From Limosilactobacillus caccae (GTDB lineage Bacteria; Bacillota; Bacilli; Lactobacillales; Lactobacillaceae), in assembly GCF_900156885.1 (NCBI RefSeq), contig NZ_FTOY01000008.1:124001-188000 (forward strand): 64,000 nt of DNA. Reading direction: 5' to 3'. Shown here one piece after another: positions 1 through 8,101 of this stretch. Below the pieces are notes generated by a model. That model searched no databases, was not told where the DNA came from, and saw only the letters and a program-made list of their open reading frames with translations. Both the position numbers and the translations under genes were made by a program. Every line of letters starts with the position of its first letter. Positions within the stretch are counted from its first letter, which is position 1.

Positions 1-2
1 AC

Positions 3-731
3 GGTGATTCCTTAGCAGAAGTTCTACGCTACTATACTAAGATTAAAAAGGAATTGGATGGGATGGAAGAGGCTGCCGACTCGAATAGCGACCTTGAAGA
101 ACGACTAGGTGTTGCTGAAAAAGAAATCCGCGAGACCGGGCGGCAGTTAAGCCAGGTCCGGCAAAAGGCTGCCCATGAACTGGGCAAAAAGGTTCACCAG
201 CAGCTAAAGGAACTATACATGGAAAAAGCTGAGTTTGAGGTTCACTTTGCTAATGACAGCCATGAGCAATTTACCCCAACCGGGATTGACCAGGTCGAAT
301 TTTACATCCGGACAAACCCGGGAGAATCGATGGGGCCCCTTGCCAAGATCGCTTCCGGTGGGGAATTGTCACGGGTCATGCTCGCCCTTAAGACGATTTT
401 TGCCCAAAAAGAAGGGGTAACGAGTATTATCTTTGACGAAGTAGACACCGGGGTGAGCGGCCGGGTTGCCCAGGCAATTGCCGATAAGATTAAGCTGATT
501 GCACAGCATTCCCAAGTCTTGTGTATTACCCACTTACCGCAGGTGGCTGCCGTTGCCCAGCACCACTTCTTAATTAAGAAGTCGGTTCACGATGAACGGA
601 CCACCACGAAGGTCACGCCACTAAAGGAAAACCAACGGGTCGAAGAACTTGCCCGGATGCTGTCGGGAGAAAAGATTACCCAGCTAACCAAGGAGCATGC
701 CCAAGAGCTTTTGCAAATGGCAAAGCAGTAG
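3..731 (+). CDS. recN: DNA repair protein RecN, 3' part
   Basis: C-terminal part of the SMC-like ATPase RecN, which acts early in double-strand-break repair. The reading frame is open from the window edge, so the gene starts upstream; an internal TTG at 54 is not the real start. Visible are the end of the coiled-coil arm, the ABC signature SGGELSRVMLAL, and the Walker B/D-loop IIFDEVDTGVSG followed by the switch histidine in CITHLPQVAA. The about 240 residues present match the distal half of the C-terminal ATPase lobe. The family assignment is certain; only the truncation by the window is artificial. Confidence 0.96.
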   Translation, partial: GDSLAEVLRYYTKIKKELDGMEEAADSNSDLEERLGVAEKEIRETGRQLSQVRQKAAHELGKKVHQQLKELYMEKAEFEVHFANDSHEQFTPTGIDQVEFYIRTNPGESMGPLAKIASGGELSRVMLALKTIFAQKEGVTSIIFDEVDTGVSGRVAQAIADKIKLIAQHSQVLCITHLPQVAAVAQHHFLIKKSVHDERTTTKVTPLKENQRVEELARMLSGEKITQLTKEHAQELLQMAKQ

Positions 732-821
732 GGGCAAAATTAATCAACAACATGGGAAAAAGTCTTAGCCCAAAACGAAAAGCCGTAAGTCATTTAGTGC
801 TTCAGGGAGAGAATGGAAACG

Positions 822-1037
822 ATGAATTTAAGTAAATTTGATCGTCAAGCAAGAGCAAAACTCGTTTTCAATGATAACCAGGTTATCATTGGTAAAATTT
901 TAAGCTATACCGGGCCCTGGAATACGGAAGATGACGAGGAGCCTTATGTTACTATCGTTCCGGAAAGCGGCGCACTAGAAGAAAGCCATGTAGACTGTTT
1001 TGAGAGTGAAGTTCGCTTTGCAAAATATTTAGATTAA
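822..1037 (+). CDS. small conserved-looking protein of unknown function
   Basis: Encodes about 71 acidic residues beginning MNLSKFDRQARAK. An ATG nine bases upstream (813) is possible, but the GGGAGA at 805-810 sits only 2 nt from it and about 11 nt from the ATG at 822, so 822 is preferred. The product has no signal peptide or membrane segment. The beta-rich pattern (KLVFNDNQVIIGKILSY, then an acidic loop and YVTIVPESG) resembles small SH3-like or LSM-like folds, but I do not recognise the family. It follows recN by about 90 nt and is followed by a terminator. Function unknown. Confidence 0.6.
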   Translation: MNLSKFDRQARAKLVFNDNQVIIGKILSYTGPWNTEDDEEPYVTIVPESGALEESHVDCFESEVRFAKYLD

Positions 1038-1172
1038 TGTGCTGGAAGCATGAAAATAGTTCTTATACTCTGTATTAGTTAAGGAAGGCTTGCTGACTCT
1101 GATAGCTTAACTGCTAGTTAGCCAGGAATTACCTTTCAGCAGTTTACCAGTTACTTAAAGCTAACTGATTGT

Positions 1173-1199
1173 GGGCGCTTAAAAGGCGCTCTTTTTTTA
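1173..1199 (+). terminator. intrinsic terminator
   Basis: A GC-rich stem GGGCGC/GGCGCTC (one G-U pair) with a short AAAA-containing loop is followed by seven T. It lies about 135 nt after the small protein gene and would end the recN-side transcript. Confidence 0.7.
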
Positions 1200-1846
1200 T
1201 TATAAAAATAGAAAACGCAAGACTCTCGCGTTATACTTAAATCGCCTAAAAACTAAGTAGAAAAGAGCTTTGCGCAATGAAAAGTAATAACTTAGATTCG
1301 GAGCGAGAACGATACTAAAACTTAATTTCTTCATTTATCAAGCTAATTAGTCTAAGTCAGCTTAGTAAACGAATCAATTTCAAACGTCGTCATTCAACGA
1401 TTTCTTTAGTTACCATCATCACTTGGTTATTTGAAATCTGCTTTAGTTGGCAGTCAATGTGTCGAGCCCAGACTAGTCAAAGTTTCACTTCATGAACCGC
1501 CAGAATGTCCTAAACAATGGCCGTATTCAGGTAATTAAAAGTATTGGTTAAATAGGTTATCAGAATACTTTGGCATGTTGTGAATGAAGACAAACTAACC
1601 CTTAGTAACAATGTTAATGATTTCTTATTATATGATTATGAGATTGCTTTATCTGAACTTAAGAACTATCCAGTAACAAGTTTGGGTGGGTGAATTTATG
1701 CAAGATTTTGCTAGTAAAGTTTGCTCGGATAAATACTATAACACTAGAAGATATGATAAATCTTTTAAATAAACGAATTAGCTCGAGGGGCTGGTGGACA
1801 ATCTGCAATAGTCGCTCAGGCTTTTGATGTTGAATTAATTGACAAT
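1200..1846 (+). pseudogene. decayed coding remnants, possibly of an IS4-type transposase
   Basis: No intact gene is present. Two short open stretches remain. One, 1331-1495, translates to a basic segment including SKRINFKRRHSTISLVTIIT, which loosely resembles the N-terminus of lactobacillar IS4-family transposases. The other is 1580-1693, with DFLLYDYEIALSELKNYP. Several stops and frame changes separate them. Assignment to a transposase is a weak inference from pattern recall; the alternative is any decayed gene. Confidence 0.3.
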
Positions 1847-1924
1847 ATGTATATCCTTGGATATACTAGGCGTGTGACAAAAAGTAAAGAGGGGACGTTC
1901 TCATCTTTTAAGGAGGAATGCAAC

Positions 1925-2179
1925 GTGGAACAAACGCTTAAATTAGGAAAGTGGGGCAATTCCAATGCAATCCGACTCCCTAAAACAATCCTTGATAAAA
2001 TTGGAATTGCTCCAAACGATAAAGAAGTTGAAGTTACAATAACTTCAGACTCGCTAATAATAAAACCTAAAAAAGAAAAGAGCCGTCTAGAACAGATGTT
2101 TAATGGGTATGATACTAGTAAACCATATCCATTCGAAATAGTTGATAAGGGTAAACCAGTTGGAAATGAATTGATTTAG
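1925..2179 (+). CDS. mazE: MazE-type antitoxin (AbrB/SpoVT fold)
   Basis: Antitoxin that binds DNA through a swapped-hairpin AbrB-like domain and neutralises the MazF RNase through its C-terminus. The core LKLGKWGNSNAIRLPKTIL is the MazE/AbrB signature, followed by a beta strand VEVTITSDSLIIKPKK and a flexible acidic tail. The frame is open back to 1847, but a strong AAGGAGG at 1910-1916 lies 8 nt before GTG 1925, so the 84-residue form is chosen. mazF follows about 60 nt downstream with its own strong ribosome site. Autoregulation of the pair is expected for the family. Confidence 0.88.
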   Translation: MEQTLKLGKWGNSNAIRLPKTILDKIGIAPNDKEVEVTITSDSLIIKPKKEKSRLEQMFNGYDTSKPYPFEIVDKGKPVGNELI

Positions 2180-2240
2180 CTTTAGTGTGCGAGTTGAAAG
2201 ACGTCTGGAACACTCTAAAAATTGTATAGGAGGTGGTGCT

Positions 2241-2591
2241 ATGGCATCATCACAGATAACAAAGGGCGATATTATCATGCTTGATAACGCGCCTAAGCCA
2301 GAACATAACCATGAACAAAAAGGTTATCGTCCTTGGCTTGTAGTTAGTGATCCTTTTCTAACAGTTGCTACACCTTTTGCGTGGGTTATCCCATTTACAA
2401 GTGAAGATAAATCTTTTCCAACCGCTATTAAATGGGATGGAAAAGAGGAAGGAACTGTGACTAAAGGGACATTGCTAGTAGAGCAAATGACAAGTTTAGA
2501 TTTGCAAAACCGTAAATATAAGATTGTCGATCATACTGATCACATACCTAAACAGGTTTTTCGAAACATTATTAATATTCTTGGCATTTAA
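2241..2591 (+). CDS. mazF: MazF/PemK-type endoribonuclease toxin
   Basis: Sequence-specific mRNA interferase. The protein starts ASSQITKGDIIMLDN and has the family pattern GDI.....P..G HE Q.G.RP.LVVS, here HEQKGYRPWLVVSD, then IPFTSE and the conserved GTLLVEQMTSLD. The start at 2241 is set by AGGAGGT at 2228-2234; the frame extends upstream to 2187 without a better site. The length of 116 residues is normal. It forms an operon with mazE and is closed by a strong terminator. The pair sits between decayed DNA on both sides, which suggests an accessory locus. Confidence 0.9.
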   Translation: MASSQITKGDIIMLDNAPKPEHNHEQKGYRPWLVVSDPFLTVATPFAWVIPFTSEDKSFPTAIKWDGKEEGTVTKGTLLVEQMTSLDLQNRKYKIVDHTDHIPKQVFRNIINILGI

Positions 2592-2630
2592 AATAAAAAA
2601 TCCATCAGCTTATCGGTGATGGAACAGAGA

Positions 2631-2674
2631 GACTATATACTTTATGTGACAATTTAAGTATATAGTCTTTTTTT
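2631..2674 (+). terminator. terminator of mazEF
   Basis: A perfect 12-bp stem, GACTATATACTT (2631-2642) and AAGTATATAGTC (2656-2667), is followed by seven T. Confidence 0.9.
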
Positions 2675-2800
2675 AATATCGTAAAGAAAACACATGTTTA
2701 TTGACATTCCCTGACTTTAATTGCAAGGATAACTGATAAATTCGGCGATGGAATCCTTGTGAGACAGGAGTTCTTTTTGTCTTTAAAATAAATTCACGAT

Positions 2801-2837
2801 AAAAAAGCGAGGTTGAAAATTTCGGTCTCGCTTTTTA
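2801..2837. terminator. bidirectional hairpin terminator
   Basis: AAAAAGCGAG is paired with CTCGCTTTTT around an AT-rich loop. It has A and T tracts on both sides, so it can work on either strand. No intact gene ends directly at it. Confidence 0.65.
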
Positions 2838-2976
2838 GTTATGAAAGTGTCCGGGAACTCTTTCCCCAGTAATAGCCTTGTTGTAGTAATGCCGGTTCGC
2901 CAGCAAACAGTTGGTTGAAAATACCTTCCAGTACAAAGTCAAGTTGGTTGGCATGAGTAAATGACCGCTAGGCATT

Positions 2977-3288
2977 GATAAAACCAAGCGCGACTTCGGG
3001 GCCTTCATCCTTGAAAAGTAATGAGGATAACTTGAACAGTATCGGTGGTTAGCGAAGCCTAATGTCACCCCAATTGTGGGGAAGGTCGAAGATGAGCAGG
3101 ATCTGGGACTTGCCGACCAACTACAAATTGAACTCCGGCAGGGCTATGCCTTTGACCGGCCGCAGTCGCTGACGAGGATTGATAAGGACTGACTTTCGGC
3201 TGCTTTATTGCATAAATTTGTTATCTATCATATAGTTGAAGAGGTTAGCTTTACCCGGTTAGATTTAGCGGGTAAGGGAAGTTATTAG
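2977..3288 (+). pseudogene. decayed gene, unrecognised
   Basis: A single reading frame is broken by several stops. DKTKRDFGAFILEK (2977-3018) is followed by TAA and TGA. The frame then reopens at 3031 and runs through QDLGLADQLQIELRQGYAFD and RPQSLTRIDKD to an in-frame TGA at 3190, and on through LSAALLHKFVIYH to the stop at 3286. The residue pattern is clearly protein-like, but I do not recognise the family. Short out-of-frame pieces upstream (from about 2840) look like the same gene. The region 2675-2800 shows nothing I can name. Confidence 0.5.
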
Positions 3289-3313
3289 TAAACGAGACAG
3301 GGAGAAGATAAGC

Positions 3314-4141
3314 GTGAAATTCATTTCGTGGAATATTGATTCAATCAATGCAGCATTGACTGGAACATCGGTGCGGGCCGGTGAGACACGAGAAGTTCTC
3401 AAGAAGATTGCGGCGCTGGCGCCGGACGTATTTGCTATTCAAGAGACGAAGCTGTCCAAAAACGGGCCAACAAAAAAGCACTTAGCAGTCTTAAATGAGC
3501 TCTTTCCTGGCTATGACTTGGCCTGGCGTTCATCGGTTGAACCCGCCCGTAAAGGTTATGCCGGGACGATGTACCTCTATAAAGAAGAGTACCAGCCAAC
3601 GGTTAGCTACCCGCAGATTGGCGCACCAGCACCAATGGATGATGAGGGACGGATCATCACCCTTGAATTTCCGGACTTCTTCGTTACTGAAGTGTATACC
3701 CCGAATTCCGGGAATGGGCTAAAGCGGCTGGACGAGCGGCAAGAATGGGATGATTGCTACCGGGAATACTTGAAGGAGCTTGACGCCAAGAAGCCAGTCA
3801 TTGCCAGTGGGGACTTTAACGTTGCCCACGAAGAAATCGACCTTGCGCACCCGGCAAATAACCATCATTCTGCCGGTTTTACGGATGAAGAGCGGGAAAA
3901 CTTTAGTAAGCTACTCGCCGCTGGTTTTACGGACAGTTTTAGAAAGCTCCATCCTGATGAAGAAGGGGCATACTCCTGGTGGGCGCAGCGAGTTCTCACC
4001 AGTAAGCAAAACAATTCTGGCTGGCGGATCGACTACTGGTTGGTCAGCGACCGTTTGGCTGATAAGGTTACGAAGGCGGGGATGATTGACTCCGGCGAGC
4101 GTCGTGACCACACGCCGATTGAATTAGAAATTGATTTATAG
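3314..4141 (+). CDS. exoA: exodeoxyribonuclease III / AP endonuclease
   Basis: Base-excision repair enzyme of the endonuclease/exonuclease/phosphatase superfamily that cleaves abasic sites and has 3'-5' exonuclease activity. Motifs in order are FISWNIDSINA at the N-terminus, the metal-binding glutamate in AIQETKLS (residue 44), the phosphate-handling YTPNSGN, the catalytic GDFNVAHEEIDLAHP, WWAQR, and the terminal D-H pair in RRDHTPIELEI. Length 275 residues is typical. The GTG codon 3 nt before the ATG lies in the spacer after GGGAGAAG, and ATG 3314 is the better start. It is monocistronic, ended by a hairpin shared with the convergent gene. Confidence 0.95.
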   Translation: MKFISWNIDSINAALTGTSVRAGETREVLKKIAALAPDVFAIQETKLSKNGPTKKHLAVLNELFPGYDLAWRSSVEPARKGYAGTMYLYKEEYQPTVSYPQIGAPAPMDDEGRIITLEFPDFFVTEVYTPNSGNGLKRLDERQEWDDCYREYLKELDAKKPVIASGDFNVAHEEIDLAHPANNHHSAGFTDEERENFSKLLAAGFTDSFRKLHPDEEGAYSWWAQRVLTSKQNNSGWRIDYWLVSDRLADKVTKAGMIDSGERRDHTPIELEIDL

Positions 4142-4157
4142 GAAATAATCATGAGAG

Positions 4158-4198
4158 AAAAAAGTCGTGAGCAACTAATCGAAGCTCACGACTTTTTT
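4158..4198. terminator. bidirectional terminator between convergent genes
   Basis: AAAAGTCGTGAGC pairs with GCTCACGACTTTT, with T and A tracts on both sides. It separates exoA from the minus-strand secreted protein gene. Confidence 0.85.
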
Positions 4199-4200
4199 AT

Positions 4201-4671
4201 TTATTTGTTCCAGCTAATCTTGCGCGTATCATTAGTGCTGCTATGCCCGATTACGTGGCCGTTTAAGTAAATGGTTGTCTTGCAGCCCTTTTCAATATCC
4301 TTTTCTGACAACTTCTTGAGGTTATTATCGGCGAGAGTGCCGTAGACCCCGTTTTGCAGCGTCTGAATCAATAAGGTTCGCCGTGCTTTTGGCAATTGGT
4401 AGATGTCATCGTTAACGTCAACCTTAATCTGATTGTTCTTGGTGTACTTGATTGACTTGATGCTCGTGAACCCCTTAAAGGTTTGGTCATTTTGTTCGTA
4501 TTGCTGACAATTGCCAAGGTAGTCGGCAATGTCCCGGTTGGCTAGGTCAAAGTTTTCCTGGGACATTGTTGCGGCATAAGTCACCGTTGGTGTTTGTTCG
4601 ACCAAAGCGGTGCTAGTACCAAGCGTAACACCGGCTGCGACGAGTAATAAACTTTTTGAAATTTTGTGCAT
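4201..4671 (-). CDS. secreted protein of unknown function
   Basis: Encodes about 156 residues with a clear Sec signal peptide: basic MHKISKS, hydrophobic LLLVAAGVTLGTSTALV, and a likely cleavage after TYA-A. The mature part is hydrophilic and Lys/Asn-rich with alternating beta-like stretches, for example FTSIKSIKYTKNNQIKVDVN and CKTTIYLNGHVIG, and two or three cysteines. An ATG two codons upstream (4677) lies only 2 nt from the AAGGGG ribosome site, so the ATG at 4671 is chosen. No sortase signal or lipobox is present. I do not recognise the family. Confidence 0.75.
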   Translation of the reverse strand: MHKISKSLLLVAAGVTLGTSTALVEQTPTVTYAATMSQENFDLANRDIADYLGNCQQYEQNDQTFKGFTSIKSIKYTKNNQIKVDVNDDIYQLPKARRTLLIQTLQNGVYGTLADNNLKKLSEKDIEKGCKTTIYLNGHVIGHSSTNDTRKISWNK

Positions 4672-4944
4672 TATCATTTCCCCTTAACATTTAAATCACA
4701 AATATAATTATGCGCATTTTGCTGATAATAAACAAGGGATTACGGGAAGAAGTTTGGTGAAATTTAATTATATAGAATTTTATTAGCTTGACTTTTGGCA
4801 AACCTAGAGACATTTATGATTGGAATATGTATTGTAATTCTTATGCAACGATAGACCTAAAACGTTTGCTACCCAATAAGCCTTTGGAAAACAGGCCTCT
4901 TAATAATATTAATGAATAAATCAATATTATTGTGATTTACTCTT

Positions 4945-4974
4945 TTTACAAATGGGGTAACTATTTAGTACAAT
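4945..4974 (+). promoter_or_regulatory. promoter of the LacI-family regulator
   Basis: TTTACA (4945-4950), an 18-nt spacer and TACAAT (4969-4974) lie just before a GGGAGG ribosome site and ATG 5001. Slightly upstream a perfect AT-only inverted repeat, AATAATATT (4902-4910) and AATATTATT (4923-4931), could be an operator. The rest of 4680-4900 shows nothing I can name. Confidence 0.55.
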
Positions 4975-5000
4975 GAGTAAAGAAGAAGGGAGGCGTAGTA

Positions 5001-6011
5001 ATGGCAACAATTAAAGAAATAGCAGCTAAGGCAGGCTTTTCACCAGCAACTGTGTCTCGGTTGTTAAATAATGATCCGGAATTATCAATCACTCCGACAA
5101 CCCGTAACAAAATTATGAAGGTGGCTAATGAACTTGGCTATTGGAATAACCAAAAGAAACGCCGTCAGCAGCCAATTCGTCCTAATATTGCACTTTTATA
5201 CCGCGTAAGTGGTGAAGAACAGTTACAGGATGAGTATTTTGCTTTCCTTCGTAATGAAATTCTTAAGGAAGTAGATAAAGCAGGGTTACAAATTCAAAAT
5301 TTTAGTCGTATAGAGGATTTGGTGACGGCAGCTGACTCCTTTCAGGGTTTCATAGGTGTCGGTGCTGATCGGATTACTTTGAAAGAGTTAACGATACTGC
5401 ATGAAAAATTACCAAATGGCGTCTTTGTTGATATTAATCCAGCACCCCAGCTATTTGATTCTGTTCAGCCAAACTTAGCATTAACGATTCAGGATGCCCT
5501 TCAACGACTAGTAAAAGCGGGCCATAAACGGATTGGCTTTATAGGGGGCACGGGGCTAAAATTAAATAATTCGCAGCAACGTGATAGTCGAGAAATTGCT
5601 TTCCGCGAATTTGCGGGGATGTATGGTATTAAAGAGGCACCGGTTTATGTAGATGGCCGTTTTAATGTTGAAAATGGTTATCGCTTAGGCAAGATGGTTC
5701 TCGAAAAAAGTGGGGATCACTTACCCGATGCATTCATTGTGGCTTCCGATACTTTAAGTGTTGGTGTATTGCAGGCTTTTAACGAAGTTGGGGTTATGAT
5801 TCCTCGCGATACAGCCCTTATTAGTATCAATAATAGTGAAGTTGCGAAGTACGTCTCGCCACCGTTAACCTCGTATAATATCAATCAGCAAAGCCTAAGT
5901 CGGATGGCAATTGCACTACTGCAGGACCTGATAACTCATCCAGGCCGTCCGCAGATGCATTTGATGGTAAATACTGATATTGTGTATAGAAAAAGTTTTA
6001 CAACTAACTAA
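5001..6011 (+). CDS. LacI/GalR-family transcriptional regulator
   Basis: DNA-binding repressor of sugar genes. The N-terminal helix-turn-helix and hinge (MATIKEIAAKAGFSPATVSR, LNNDPELSITPTTR, ANELGYW) are classic. A periplasmic-binding-like sugar-sensing domain follows, with GFIGVG, KAGHKRIGFIGG, DAFIVASDTLSVGVLQAFNE and DTALISINNSE. The 336 residues are normal length. It sits upstream of and co-directional with the lacS-GH42 pair, so the natural inference is that it controls them in response to a galactoside. The family is certain; the ligand is not. Confidence 0.93.
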   Translation: MATIKEIAAKAGFSPATVSRLLNNDPELSITPTTRNKIMKVANELGYWNNQKKRRQQPIRPNIALLYRVSGEEQLQDEYFAFLRNEILKEVDKAGLQIQNFSRIEDLVTAADSFQGFIGVGADRITLKELTILHEKLPNGVFVDINPAPQLFDSVQPNLALTIQDALQRLVKAGHKRIGFIGGTGLKLNNSQQRDSREIAFREFAGMYGIKEAPVYVDGRFNVENGYRLGKMVLEKSGDHLPDAFIVASDTLSVGVLQAFNEVGVMIPRDTALISINNSEVAKYVSPPLTSYNINQQSLSRMAIALLQDLITHPGRPQMHLMVNTDIVYRKSFTTN

Positions 6012-6096
6012 TTGTTTAAATGCCAAAGAACTGGTAACTTAATCAATTAGTTTTTTTATTTCTTTCTAGTAATGATTTTACTTTTAAAATAAAACA

Positions 6097-6145
6097 TTTA
6101 CTAAATGGTAATAGAGGACTATAATTCTATTGTAAGCGATTACAG
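6097..6145 (+). promoter_or_regulatory. lacS promoter with cre/operator
   Basis: TTTACT (6097-6102), a 17-nt spacer and TATAAT (6120-6125) form a good sigma-A promoter. The expected start point falls inside TTGTAAGCGATTACAG (6130-6145), which fits the CcpA cre consensus at all but its last base and is almost a perfect palindrome. It can therefore serve CcpA catabolite repression, the adjacent LacI-family regulator, or both. Confidence 0.75.
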
Positions 6146-6168
6146 ATTGTAGTTTGGAGGTTTTATTT

Positions 6169-8088
6169 ATGTCAAGTAGCCATAAGCTTACCGGGAAGCA
6201 GCTGATTTCCCGGGCGTCATTTTGCTTTGGTAATCTAGGACACTCCGCCTTTTATGGGGTAATGAGTACTTACTTTATCATTTTCGTTACTAGTGGAATG
6301 TTTGCTGGCCTTAGTAAATCGGTGGCCGACAAGCTGATCGGTTTGATTACCGGGTTGATCGTGTCTGTCCGGATTTTGGAACTCTTAATCGATCCGCTGC
6401 TAGGAAATATTGTTGACAACACCAAGACCCGTTGGGGGAAATTCAAACCCTGGATTTTGATGGGGAATATCGTTAGTGCAATTTTACTTTTGATTCTCTT
6501 TACCGGTATCTTTGGGATTGCCAAACATAACTGGGTATTATTTGCTATTCTTTTCGTGATTATCTTTATTACTTTCGATATTTTCTACTCCTTCTCTGAT
6601 GTCTCCTACTGGGGAATGGTCCCAGCGTTGAGTGAAGATTCAGACGAGCGGGGGGTCTACACCTCACTAGGTGCCTTTGCTGGGACGATTGGTTGGAACG
6701 GTTTAACGATTATCGTGGTGCCAATCGTAACGGCCTTTACCTTCATGGCCACTGGTCAACACAAGGAAGGACCTGCCGGTTGGTTTGCCTTTGCAGCCAT
6801 TATTTCTGCTTTAGCAATTTTGAGTGCGGTTGTAGTTTGCTTAGGAACAAAGGAAAAGCATAATGTAATCCGTAATTCCGCTCAAGAAAAGACGACCATT
6901 CGGGAAGTATTCTCTGCGATCTTCCACAATGACCAAATCTTATGGCCAAGTTTAGCTTACTTACTGTACTCCTGTGCCTATGTTGTTACGAACGGGGTTT
7001 TGTTCTACCTGTACAAGTTTGTTATCGGTAAGCCTGGTGAATTCTGGATTGTTGGGGTTATCGCCACGATTATTGGTTTTTGTACCAGTCCGCTTTACCC
7101 AATTTTAAACAAGTTTATTCCGCGGAAGTGGTTGTTCGTTGCCGGCCAAGTCTTCATGAGTTTGGCCTACGTCATCTTTATCTTCTTCCGGTCCAACATC
7201 TTTATGATGGACCTTGGCCTGGTTCTCTTTAACATTAACTTCGCCCAATTAGTTACTGTTTTGACCCTGACCGATGCGATTGAATACGGGCAATTAAAGA
7301 ACGGTCAACGGAATGAAGCCGTTGTCTTGGCTGTGCGGCCAATGATTGATAAGTTAACTGGGGCGATTTCTAACGGGTTAGTTGGTTATATCGCGATTGC
7401 TGCCGGGATGACTGGTAGTGCTACAGCCGCAGATATGACTGCCCACGATATCAACACCTTTGATAGCATGGCCTTTTACATCCCATTAGTCTTAGCAATT
7501 TGTTCAATTGTGGTCTTCTTATTTAAGGTTAAGTTGAGTGAAAAGAAGCACGCAGAAGTGGTTGAACAATTAAAGGACAAGTTAGCAAGCGGGGAAGCTA
7601 CGGAAGAACAAGCTCCTGCTGCAACGACTAAGCAACAGGTCCTTTATGCGCCGGTTGATGGCCAATTAATGGCGATGAAAGAAGTTCTTGACCAGGATGG
7701 CAAACCATTCCCTGGTAAAGGATTTGCAATTAAGCCAACCAGTGACCAACTCTATGCCCCATTTGATGGGAAGATTAATTTCACTTTTGGAACCAAGCAC
7801 GCCTTTGGGATTACATCTGACAAGGGGTTGCAGATGATTGTCCACCTTGGTGTCGGCACCGTTAAGATGCGGGGTGAAGGTTTCAACGCCCACTACGTTG
7901 ATGGTCAAGACGTTAAGAAAGGACAATTACTCTTTGACTTCGACCGTGATTTGATTAAGCAAAATGGTTATAGTGATGTAGTTGTGACCTTCTTTGCCCA
8001 GCCTCATCACATTGAAGATACCAGTGAATTTACGCCTGGCCAAAGTGTCAACCATGGTGATGAAGTAATGACTGTCGATTTTAAATAA
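6169..8088 (+). CDS. lacS: LacS-type galactoside permease with fused IIA domain
   Basis: GPH-family sugar:cation symporter or lactose/galactose exchanger. About twelve membrane segments occupy residues 15-450, including the family pattern LIDPLLGNIVDNTKTRWGK. A charged linker leads to a C-terminal PTS IIA-glucose-like domain (about 490-639). This keeps both active-site histidines 15 residues apart: His544 in TKHAFGI and the phosphorylatable His559 in IVHLGVGTVKMRGEGF. HPr-dependent phosphorylation of that His tunes transport in characterised LacS proteins. The ATG at 6169 is chosen because TTGGAGG (6154-6160) is the ribosome site; an upstream TTG start would lie in it. The GH42 gene follows 13 nt later. 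Confidence 0.94.
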   Translation: MSSSHKLTGKQLISRASFCFGNLGHSAFYGVMSTYFIIFVTSGMFAGLSKSVADKLIGLITGLIVSVRILELLIDPLLGNIVDNTKTRWGKFKPWILMGNIVSAILLLILFTGIFGIAKHNWVLFAILFVIIFITFDIFYSFSDVSYWGMVPALSEDSDERGVYTSLGAFAGTIGWNGLTIIVVPIVTAFTFMATGQHKEGPAGWFAFAAIISALAILSAVVVCLGTKEKHNVIRNSAQEKTTIREVFSAIFHNDQILWPSLAYLLYSCAYVVTNGVLFYLYKFVIGKPGEFWIVGVIATIIGFCTSPLYPILNKFIPRKWLFVAGQVFMSLAYVIFIFFRSNIFMMDLGLVLFNINFAQLVTVLTLTDAIEYGQLKNGQRNEAVVLAVRPMIDKLTGAISNGLVGYIAIAAGMTGSATAADMTAHDINTFDSMAFYIPLVLAICSIVVFLFKVKLSEKKHAEVVEQLKDKLASGEATEEQAPAATTKQQVLYAPVDGQLMAMKEVLDQDGKPFPGKGFAIKPTSDQLYAPFDGKINFTFGTKHAFGITSDKGLQMIVHLGVGTVKMRGEGFNAHYVDGQDVKKGQLLFDFDRDLIKQNGYSDVVVTFFAQPHHIEDTSEFTPGQSVNHGDEVMTVDFK

Positions 8089-8101
8089 GGTGCGATTAAT
8101 A

